Source: Campylobacter sp.
Lineage (GTDB): Bacteria; Campylobacterota; Campylobacteria; Campylobacterales; Campylobacteraceae
Length of the DNA stretch: 6,532 nt
Direction: 5' to 3'
NCBI GenBank assembly: GCA_021203945.1
Contig: JAJQAF010000048.1
Location: 1 to 6,532 of the forward strand
Part shown: positions 1-6,122 of the stretch, one piece after another
How the letters are laid out: every line of letters begins with the position of its first letter
How positions within the stretch are numbered: position 1 is the first letter of the stretch
The notes under the pieces: generated by a model
What the model saw: only the letters and a program-made list of their open reading frames with translations
Told to the model about the DNA's origin: nothing
Databases searched by the model: none
Translations under genes and position numbers: made by a program

Positions 1-585
1 CAATAAATCATTTACATAAATATAATCAAAAAATACATTTTGATTAATAACAATTGGTATATGAAGTAAATTTTTAACAATAGCATTTGTTATAAATTTA
101 TATTTATAATTTTCATACTCTCCATATACCCCAAACAACCTTAGTTGGACTATATTATCGCATAATTCAATATAGTGCGATGTGATAGCTTTATAAAAGC
201 CATATCCGTCTATCGGAAGCATATTATTATATTCGTCTTCTGATATATTAACAATAGGTTTTTGTTTTGAATACTCGGCTCCGCTTCCAAATGAAATAAT
301 TTTCTTTACATAACTTCTATTTTTCACGATATTAAAAAATATTCTAAGATTATATTCTATCACGTTTGTAAAATTTATAGTATCCCTACCGCCACCCTTA
401 TTTGCAAGGTGAATAATAATGTCAATATCGTTTGCACGAATAAATTTGGATACATTTTCTTCATTAGAGAGATTAAGTTCCGAACTGCTTGGAGAAAAAA
501 TATTAAAACCACTATATTTTCTAATAAGAAATTCTTTTAAATGTTTTCCGATAAAGCCGCCGCCGCCGGTTATAAATAGATTCAT
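1..585 (-). CDS. NAD-dependent epimerase/dehydratase (extended SDR), 3' end cut by window edge
   Basis: This is an extended short-chain dehydrogenase/reductase that probably reduces or epimerises a nucleotide-linked keto sugar in the cytoplasm. The first 195 residues are visible, and family members are usually near 300. The Rossmann glycine motif is GGGGFIG (residues 7-13). A serine at about 101 (SFGSGAEY) and YGFYK (Y128, K132) give the SDR catalytic set. RLFGVYG (149-155) and FFDYIYVNDL (185-194) match the substrate-side motifs of sugar-nucleotide SDRs. The ATG overlaps the stop of the upstream aldolase gene as ATGA, so translation is probably coupled; only a weak AAGAGA lies upstream. From its place in an rfbFG operon I infer that it acts on the CDP-sugar, for instance as a 4-keto reductase. 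The exact substrate is unknown. The leftmost 120 bases are only about 15% GC. No stop appears before the edge. Confidence 0.9.
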   Translation of the reverse strand, partial: MNLFITGGGGFIGKHLKEFLIRKYSGFNIFSPSSSELNLSNEENVSKFIRANDIDIIIHLANKGGGRDTINFTNVIEYNLRIFFNIVKNRSYVKKIISFGSGAEYSKQKPIVNISEDEYNNMLPIDGYGFYKAITSHYIELCDNIVQLRLFGVYGEYENYKYKFITNAIVKNLLHIPIVINQNVFFDYIYVNDLL

Positions 586-1367
586 TTGCTACCCAATCTC
601 TTTTCTAACATTTCTATTCTTTTTTCATCTTCGGATTTTATTCTATGATAATATCTTCTTTTACTCTTTAGCCAAGCCAATTCAAATTCTACACCTATAA
701 GTATTCCGTCTTCTATTTTGTTGATAGCATCTTTGTGATAGACTATTTTTCGAGTTTCATACTTATCTAATAAATTTTGATCAACCAAGCTTTTTATAAA
801 TTCACAAGATTTAGCGGATATTGCTCCGCCCAAACCGCACTTAAGACCTTTGCTTTTTACTTTTTTAAATATATTGGTACAATACTCAAGCATTTTGCTA
901 CTATCCGCAAAATTTCTATCTTTATACATAGACGATACAAAATCAACTCTACCTATAGTTGCCCCCGATAGTGTATTTATAGTATCCAGAGATAAAATAT
1001 CGTCTAAATTTTCATAACACGTAATCGTTTCAATGTTTATAGCAAATTCTATATCTCTCTTATTGTCTTCTGCTATAAAAGTATTGATAGCATTTATAAA
1101 TTTACTAACGGCAAATTTCGTCTCCGCCATAGGAGCTATAATGCCCTTTACGCCTAAGGTTATAGCATTATAAATATCGGTTATAGCTTCAACTCCGCCG
1201 ATTTTCATAATAATCGGTAATCCGACCGCCGAGGTAATGTCTTTTAGCCTAGAAAGTTCGTCTTGTCTGCTTCCTTCATTTTCATATTCCGCCTTAATCT
1301 CAAAAACTCCGTATTCATTTTTAAGTTTTTTTAGAATTTCAATCATTTCATATTCTAACACATTCAT
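582..1367 (-). CDS. HpcH/HpaI aldolase / citrate lyase beta-like family protein
   Basis: This 261-residue protein is probably a TIM-barrel aldolase or lyase of the phosphoenolpyruvate/pyruvate superfamily. Known relatives cleave or form C-C bonds in 2-oxo-acid or acyl-CoA substrates using a divalent metal. The visible signature is KIGGVEA (55-61) and GVKGIIAPMAET (72-83). The probable metal ligands are E113 in NIET and D142 in GRVDF, followed by GLGGAIS (178-184). The C-terminus (about 234-261) is charged, Lys/Arg/Glu-rich and probably helical, beyond the barrel core. The start is supported by AGGAGA five bases upstream, inside the end of the HAD gene, which it overlaps by 20 bases. An in-frame ATG at 1344-1346 has no such site. 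The substrate is unknown. The neighbours suggest it makes or consumes a 2-oxo acid for the sugar pathway, but this is inference. Confidence 0.85.
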   Translation of the reverse strand: MNVLEYEMIEILKKLKNEYGVFEIKAEYENEGSRQDELSRLKDITSAVGLPIIMKIGGVEAITDIYNAITLGVKGIIAPMAETKFAVSKFINAINTFIAEDNKRDIEFAINIETITCYENLDDILSLDTINTLSGATIGRVDFVSSMYKDRNFADSSKMLEYCTNIFKKVKSKGLKCGLGGAISAKSCEFIKSLVDQNLLDKYETRKIVYHKDAINKIEDGILIGVEFELAWLKSKRRYYHRIKSEDEKRIEMLEKRLGSK

Positions 1368-2097
1368 CGTTATCTCCTAAAATTATATTTTTAATATCCG
1401 CTAGTGCCATATTATTACCTACAAGTATGCTTTTACAGCCAAAGTTATTAGCCATAGCTATATCGCTTTCAATACTATCTCCCACGACATATATATGTCT
1501 TTTATCAAGTTGCCAATCTTTGCATAAAATTTCCAGCATATAGCAATTGGGCTTTCCTATAACATCTAACGAAACATTACTACCAATGGATCCAAGTAAT
1601 GCACTAACCATAGCATTTGCACCGGGTTTTATTATGTTGTTTTCAACAGGATAGTTTTTGTCAATATTTGAAGCAATAACTCTCTTACATCGTTTAACAG
1701 CAAGCAAACCTTTTGATAGTGTATAGTAATTGAAATTTATATCAAGACCTACGACTACCGCATTACAATGATTCTCATCGACTATCCTTATACCCTCATT
1801 CATAATCTCCTCGTTAAAGTCATTGCTTCCTATTAAAAAAATATCGTTTATCCCATGTTCTTTTAAAAATATTACTGTTGCATAGGACGAAGTATAGATT
1901 TTTTTAAGTTCGGTTTGTATGCCTAGTTTTAGGAGTTTCTCTAGGATATATGCTCTTGATTTAGTTGAATTATTTGTAAAAAATAATATATTATAACCAT
2001 TATTTTGCAATGCGTCTATTACTCTTATGACTCCGTCGGCAATTTTATTGCCGAAATATACTGTTCCGTCTAAATCAAAGATAACGGCTTTACTCAT
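1348..2097 (-). CDS. HAD-IIA family (NagD-like) hydrolase, probable phosphatase
   Basis: This 249-residue cytoplasmic HAD phosphatase of subclass IIA (NagD / p-nitrophenylphosphatase type) is near the usual family length. All four HAD motifs are seen. Motif I is DLDGT with nucleophile D8 and acid/base D10, and motif II is FFTNNS with T41. Motif III is GKPN with K182, and motif IV is GDSIESD with D207 and D212 for Mg2+. The region between motifs II and III (about 60-175) would be the C2 cap that sets substrate choice. Its ATG overlaps the stop of the ThDP-enzyme gene as ATGA, and no clear Shine-Dalgarno is seen, so it probably depends on translational coupling. In this operon it may dephosphorylate a phosphorylated sugar or small acid intermediate. 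The true substrate cannot be told from sequence, because NagD-like enzymes are promiscuous. Confidence 0.88.
   Translation of the reverse strand: MSKAVIFDLDGTVYFGNKIADGVIRVIDALQNNGYNILFFTNNSTKSRAYILEKLLKLGIQTELKKIYTSSYATVIFLKEHGINDIFLIGSNDFNEEIMNEGIRIVDENHCNAVVVGLDINFNYYTLSKGLLAVKRCKRVIASNIDKNYPVENNIIKPGANAMVSALLGSIGSNVSLDVIGKPNCYMLEILCKDWQLDKRHIYVVGDSIESDIAMANNFGCKSILVGNNMALADIKNIILGDNDECVRI
1373..1378 (-). promoter_or_regulatory. Strong internal ribosome binding site for the aldolase gene
   Basis: AGGAGA lies five bases before the ATG at 1365-1367, within the last codons of the HAD gene. It decides the aldolase start over the in-frame ATG at 1344-1346 and allows translation independent of the upstream stop. 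The other overlapping starts in this operon lack a site of this quality. Confidence 0.7.
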
Positions 2098-3884
2098 AAG
2101 ATGGGCTTTATAATCATATTTTCATAAAATTCATCTCTTGGCAAAAACGGAAACATATCCTCTAACGGTTTAGATACTATTTTTCCGTGCGGTTTTACCT
2201 CCGATGATAATTTGGGCTCCATCTTTTCGGTAGGACATAACATTATTTCGCATATAAAACTGCCGTCTTGCGATAATATTTTTTCTAAATCACTTCTTAA
2301 ATTTTGCTGATTTTTTATCCTATAAGCATTAAACCCATAAGCGTTTGCTACTTTAAGAATATCGGGAAAACTTACGCCGCTATCTTTGTCCGATCCGACT
2401 TTATTCCCTTTAAAAAAATTATTTTGGGTATTTCTAATCGATATATATCCGCCGTTATTTAACACGAAAATTTTAATAGGTAATTTATAATGAATAATAG
2501 TTTGAAGTTCTTGAATGTTCATTTGAATACTACCCTCTCCCGTAACGCAAATAACGTTTTGTCTATTATTTGCAAAACATGCTCCTATAGCAGCTGGTAT
2601 ATCATATCCCATTGAAGCACAGCCTGAATTAACAATTACTTTTTGATTTCCTTTTAATTTTAAACTCTGATAAGACGATACGCAAGCCGTTCCGTTTCCG
2701 AACACATAGACCGTATCGGAATCCGTTATTTCCGAAATCAAATCAAAAAAGTTATAAGAATCAACCCAATCCGTTACCTTTTTTCTACCGTCTTCGATAG
2801 TATTGTATCTTTGCTTATATTTACCGCAAATTTCAAGCCAATCATAAAAATTAAACTCATATTTCAATGCTTTTATTAGTTCTTTTATGAAAAATTTAGC
2901 ATCACATTTTATCGGGAGATCTATTTTAATAGTTTTTTTACGGAGTTCATTATCGTCTATATCTACTACAATTTTTTTAGCTTCTCTACCAAAGAATTCC
3001 CAATTGTAACTTATTGCTCTAATATTTAGTCTAGAGCCTATCGCGATAATCAAATCAGAATTTTGAACAATAAAATTTGCCATTCTATTGCCAACCGTGC
3101 CGTATCTACCGAAAAACAATTCATGATCATTTTTAACAATATCGTATCTGGCAAAAGTACCGATAACGGGAATTTTAAGTTTATTTATCAGCGTTAAAAA
3201 TTCATTATTGGCATCGGACAGGGATATGCCATTGCCCGCTATTATTACCGGTCTTTTTGACCTCTTTAATAAATTCAAGACCTCATCTATTTTCGTATCG
3301 TATATCGGAAAATCTACTTTTTCACAAGAGATCAAATCTTTTTCATCTACCATAGCTCCTTGTATATCTAGCGGTACGTCTATCCAAACTGGTCCGGGCC
3401 TACCGTGCTTAGCTTCATAAACGGCTTTTTGAATATGATATTTTATACTATTTTTGTCGGTTATCATTATTGCATATTTTGTAATCGGTTTAACTATATC
3501 TATAATATTTATTTCTTGATCGCCAAGTTGCCTCAAGTTTAATTTTGACTGAGATGCGATAGTTGTTTCAAATTTTACTTGTCCCGATATAATCATTAAA
3601 GGAATAGAATCCACCCATGCTCCATAAACTCCGGTTATGGCATTTGTTCCGCCTGGTCCGGTCGTAACGTATGCTATGCCGATTTTATTAGATCTCCTAG
3701 CATATCCTTCCGCTGCTATCGCGCATGCTTGCTCATGATGATTACATACATATTCTAAGTCCTTATTTTTACCTAGAGAGTCAATAAGATGCATATTCCC
3801 ACCGCCTGAGACCATAAATATAGTCTTTGCAGTATCATTGTGTTCCGCTATAAATTTTGCTATAAAATCACTAACCTTTATCAT
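2094..3884 (-). CDS. Thiamine diphosphate-dependent enzyme, acetolactate-synthase-like
   Basis: This is a full-length 596-residue ThDP enzyme of the acetolactate synthase / pyruvate decarboxylase fold. The N-terminal Pyr domain (about 1-175) carries FMVSGGGNMHLID (23-35) and the ylide-activating glutamate E51 in CNHHEQA. A middle domain (about 195-340) follows. The C-terminal PP domain has GEGS (449-452) with NN at 476-477, the ThDP/Mg2+ signature with Glu in place of the usual Asp. The tail (about 572-586, PLEDMFPFLPRDEF) is not part of the housekeeping IlvB/IlvI pattern as I know it, and no IlvN-like small subunit lies nearby. It overlaps rfbG and the HAD gene by 4 bases each (ATGA), so it belongs to the CDP-sugar operon. 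I infer a decarboxylase or carboligase that transfers a carbon unit from a 2-oxo acid, in the manner of YerE. A biosynthetic acetolactate synthase is less likely. Confidence 0.9.
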   Translation of the reverse strand: MIKVSDFIAKFIAEHNDTAKTIFMVSGGGNMHLIDSLGKNKDLEYVCNHHEQACAIAAEGYARRSNKIGIAYVTTGPGGTNAITGVYGAWVDSIPLMIISGQVKFETTIASQSKLNLRQLGDQEINIIDIVKPITKYAIMITDKNSIKYHIQKAVYEAKHGRPGPVWIDVPLDIQGAMVDEKDLISCEKVDFPIYDTKIDEVLNLLKRSKRPVIIAGNGISLSDANNEFLTLINKLKIPVIGTFARYDIVKNDHELFFGRYGTVGNRMANFIVQNSDLIIAIGSRLNIRAISYNWEFFGREAKKIVVDIDDNELRKKTIKIDLPIKCDAKFFIKELIKALKYEFNFYDWLEICGKYKQRYNTIEDGRKKVTDWVDSYNFFDLISEITDSDTVYVFGNGTACVSSYQSLKLKGNQKVIVNSGCASMGYDIPAAIGACFANNRQNVICVTGEGSIQMNIQELQTIIHYKLPIKIFVLNNGGYISIRNTQNNFFKGNKVGSDKDSGVSFPDILKVANAYGFNAYRIKNQQNLRSDLEKILSQDGSFICEIMLCPTEKMEPKLSSEVKPHGKIVSKPLEDMFPFLPRDEFYENMIIKPIL

Positions 3885-4954
3885 TTTAAATTTTTACTGC
3901 CTTGTTTTATATACTCTTCCAAATTTTGCTTAGTTAGAATTTCACCGTGCTCATAGAAACTTTTATACCAATTTATTGTTTTTTCAAAAGCCGTTTTACT
4001 ATTCCAGTTAGGCTTCCAACCAAGTTTGATGTTTGCTTTAGAACAATCAAGCTTTAAGAGATTGGCTTCATGTAAATTTTTAATGTCCGATTGGACTTGA
4101 AATTTTATTTTTTTCCAATGACCTTTAAATTCATTTAACACGTTTTCTACGCTATAAGCGCATTCTTCATTGGGACCAAAATTCCAACTATCAGCAAATT
4201 CTTTCTCTTTTTCAAGTAATTTTTGACCTAAAAGTAAATACCCGCTTAAAGGATCAAGGACGTGTTGCCAAGGACGTGTTGCATTTGGATTTCTTATCAA
4301 AACGGTTTCATTCTTGCTTGCGGCTCGTACTGCATCGCAAATTAGTCTATCCTCTGCCCAATCGCCTCCACCTATTACATTGCCGGCTCTTGCGCTTGCT
4401 AATAGTGTCTCATGAGATACGCCGTATTTATTAACATTAAAAAACGAATTTCTATAAGAATTGGTTAAAATTTCGGCACAGCCTTTTGATGAACTATATA
4501 TGTCGTATCCTCCCATAGGATCATTCTCGCGATATCCCCATACCCATTCTTTATTATCGTAACATTTATCGCTTGTAATATTAATTATCGCTTTAATATC
4601 GTTCATTCTGCAAGCTTCAAATAACTTAATAGTTCCTATAACGTTGGTTTCGTATGTTTCTATTGGATGTTCATATGAATATCTAACAAGAGGTTGAGCC
4701 GCAAGATGAAAAACAATATCTGGTCGTACTTGTTTCATTACTAGATTTAGCCTATCCAAATCTCTTACATCTCCAAAAATCGTATTTATATCCAAATTTA
4801 ACAATTTAAAATGGCTAGGATCGGTTGGAATTTTATTTGAATAACCGGTTACGTTGGCATTCATTTCCGTTAGCCAAAACGCTAACCACGAGCCTTTAAA
4901 ACCGGTATTGCCTGTTATTAGAATATTTTTATTACGATAAACTTGATTGAACAT
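3881..4954 (-). CDS. rfbG: CDP-glucose 4,6-dehydratase
   Basis: The enzyme converts CDP-D-glucose to CDP-4-keto-6-deoxy-D-glucose with bound NAD+, in the cytoplasm. The protein is 357 residues, the normal family length. It starts with MFNQVYRNKNILITG, which fits the usual short N-terminus before the Rossmann motif GNTGFKG (15-21). TSDK (127-130) and YSSSK (Y153, K157) form the active site. SARAGNVIGGGDW (187-199) and RPWQHVLDP (227-235) are typical of this dehydratase. The frame stays open up to 5041, but a start there would lie deep inside rfbF and add 29 residues without family support. I therefore chose 4954, two bases after the rfbF stop. ATG at 4972 remains a less likely alternative. The stop overlaps the next gene as ATGA. 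Identification is firm. Confidence 0.95.
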   Translation of the reverse strand: MFNQVYRNKNILITGNTGFKGSWLAFWLTEMNANVTGYSNKIPTDPSHFKLLNLDINTIFGDVRDLDRLNLVMKQVRPDIVFHLAAQPLVRYSYEHPIETYETNVIGTIKLFEACRMNDIKAIINITSDKCYDNKEWVWGYRENDPMGGYDIYSSSKGCAEILTNSYRNSFFNVNKYGVSHETLLASARAGNVIGGGDWAEDRLICDAVRAASKNETVLIRNPNATRPWQHVLDPLSGYLLLGQKLLEKEKEFADSWNFGPNEECAYSVENVLNEFKGHWKKIKFQVQSDIKNLHEANLLKLDCSKANIKLGWKPNWNSKTAFEKTINWYKSFYEHGEILTKQNLEEYIKQGSKNLK

Positions 4955-4956
4955 AA

Positions 4957-5730
4957 TTACCAAACTTTCCATGGGGCATTGCCGCCGTCCCACATTTTTT
5001 GAAGAACCTGTTTGTCTCTTAATGTATCCATAGGTTTCCAAAAACCTTCATGTTTAAATGCGCAAAGCTCGCCATCTTTAGCTAAATTTGATAATGGCGC
5101 CTGTTCAAATATAGTAGCGTCGCCCTCTAAAATATAGTCAAATATTTTTGGTTCGCACACAAAAAATCCGGCATTTACCCAATTTCCGTCTCCTTTTGGT
5201 TTTTCTAAAAATGATGTTATTAAATCTGAATTATCTACGTTTAAAGCACCGAATCTACCTTCCGGTTGCACTGCGGTCATCGTGGCAATTTTATTATGTA
5301 TTTTATGGAATTTGATCAATTCATTTATATTTATGTTGCCTATACCGTCCCCATATGTTAACATAAAGCTATCGGAACCGACATACTCTTGAGCTCGTTT
5401 AATTCTACCGCCGGTCATAGAATCAAGCCCGGTATCAAGTAGAGTTATCTTCCAATCTTCACTAAGGGTTTTGTGTATTTTTACATCATTATTCTTTAAA
5501 TCTATTGTTACATCGCTTCTATGAAGAAAATAGTTAGCAAAATACTCTTTTATATAATAGCCTTTATATCCGAGCAATATAATAAATTCGTTAAAACCGT
5601 AATGACTATATATTTTCATTATATGCCAAAGTATCGGTCTACTTCCGATTTCAATCATAGGTTTGGGTCTAATATCCGTTTCTTCGGCAAGTCTAGTACC
5701 AAAACCGCCTGCCAAAATTAAAATTTTCAT
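4957..5730 (-). CDS. rfbF: Glucose-1-phosphate cytidylyltransferase
   Basis: The enzyme joins glucose-1-phosphate and CTP to give CDP-glucose and pyrophosphate, the committing step of the CDP-sugar pathway. At 257 residues it is full length. The nucleotidyltransferase signature is LAGGFGTRLAEET (6-18) followed by RPKPM (21-25). The metal-binding YGDG is at 126-129 (D128), EKPKGDG at 176-182, and NAGFFV at 186-191. FWKPMDTLRD (230-239) carries the second metal aspartate, D235. The start is well supported by GAAGG six bases upstream and by the canonical MKILILAGG N-terminus. It is the first gene of the six-gene unit, with a likely promoter about 35 bases upstream, and rfbG begins two bases after its stop. 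Confidence 0.96.
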   Translation of the reverse strand: MKILILAGGFGTRLAEETDIRPKPMIEIGSRPILWHIMKIYSHYGFNEFIILLGYKGYYIKEYFANYFLHRSDVTIDLKNNDVKIHKTLSEDWKITLLDTGLDSMTGGRIKRAQEYVGSDSFMLTYGDGIGNININELIKFHKIHNKIATMTAVQPEGRFGALNVDNSDLITSFLEKPKGDGNWVNAGFFVCEPKIFDYILEGDATIFEQAPLSNLAKDGELCAFKHEGFWKPMDTLRDKQVLQKMWDGGNAPWKVW

Positions 5731-5736
5731 CTTTTA

Positions 5737-5741
5737 CCTTC
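5737..5741 (-). promoter_or_regulatory. Ribosome binding site of rfbF
   Basis: GAAGG on the minus strand lies six bases before the rfbF ATG (5728-5730). It is the clearest Shine-Dalgarno at the head of the operon and fixes that start. Confidence 0.7.
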
Positions 5742-5764
5742 AAAAAATATTTTATATTGGAGCA

Positions 5765-5770
5765 ATTATA
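5765..5770 (-). promoter_or_regulatory. Candidate -10 box for the rfbF operon
   Basis: A perfect TATAAT on the minus strand is preceded directly by TG. It lies 34 bases before the rfbF ATG and predicts a leader of roughly 25-30 bases. No good TTGACA is present at the expected distance; the region is T/A-rich, as is common for sigma-70 promoters in Campylobacter. TATAAT-like strings are frequent in DNA this AT-rich, so the call rests mainly on position. Confidence 0.45.
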
Positions 5771-5904
5771 CATTATTAACCTATAAAATTGATAAAATAA
5801 TACATGATGTAAATTAAAAATCTCATAAAAATCATATTGATATTTGCTTACTATGTTTCTATAATTAATGTAAATTTGAGAGAATATTTTATATAAAACT
5901 TTAA

Positions 5905-5988
5905 TCAAAACGATGCCAAACTAGCTTAGTAAAAATCACAGGCGATAGTGTCGTAAAAAATATTGGCATGGCAAAGACGATTTCTTAA
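5905..5988. other. Possible gene remnant or small dispersed repeat with inverted-repeat edges
   Basis: Within the very AT-rich spacer this segment is noticeably richer in G and C and reads through as peptide on both strands. The plus strand has 27 open codons ending GDSVVKNIGMAKTIS then TAA. The minus strand has ATG at 5967-5969 and 22 residues, MPIFFTTLSPVIFTKLVWHR and two more, then TAA. ATGCCAA (5913-5919) and TTGGCAT (5963-5969) form a 7-bp inverted repeat with a 43-base loop. It could be a decayed gene end, a small repeat family, or chance. No ribosome site precedes either frame, so I do not call a gene. Confidence 0.3.
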
Positions 5989-6088
5989 GAATAAAATATA
6001 AAAATTTTAAGCCCTAAAATTAAACAACGGATAGAGCAAACAATAATTTTAAACAGCATTGTTAATCAAATTTTAAACTTTGGAAAAC

Positions 6089-6094
6089 TATAAT
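6089..6094 (+). promoter_or_regulatory. Candidate -10 box for the AEC transporter gene
   Basis: TATAAT lies 28 bases before the ATG at 6123, which predicts a short leader of about 20 bases. The upstream stretch is AT-rich with no convincing -35. The chance of a random match is considerable in this composition. Confidence 0.35.
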
Positions 6095-6122
6095 CCACTT
6101 TTAAAATTTTCAAAGAGCTTTA

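Larger units (their letters stand above)
5731..6122. other. Divergent intergenic region between rfbF and the AEC transporter
   Basis: This 392-base non-coding stretch separates the divergent rfbF operon and AEC gene. Next to each gene is a candidate -10 box and a ribosome binding site. In the middle is a small GC-richer island (about 5905-5988) that is open on both strands. I see no tRNA, no riboswitch-like structure, no insertion sequence ends and no strong terminator hairpin. A 71-codon minus-strand frame (5693-5908) crosses the rfbF start, but it has no ribosome site and an AT-driven composition, so I do not call it a gene. Confidence 0.7.

Noticed and set aside
554..565. GGC trinucleotide repeat (four units) near the start of the epimerase gene
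   Set aside because: It encodes the four glycines of the cofactor-binding GGGGFIG loop; four in-frame units are too short to suggest phase variation.
4955..5041. N-terminal extension of rfbG to an ATG at 5041
   Set aside because: It would lie inside rfbF in another frame, and the extra 29 residues have no match to the RfbG N-terminus. The ATG at 4954 gives the usual 357 residues.
5693..5908. 71-codon minus-strand open frame overlapping the rfbF start in another frame
   Set aside because: It has Tyr/Phe/Ile/Asn-rich composition typical of AT-rich non-coding DNA and no ribosome site, and it overlaps a certain gene start and its promoter.
5963..5982. Sigma-54 type site around TTGGCATGGCAAAG upstream of the AEC gene
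   Set aside because: The required GG-N10-GC spacing is not met.
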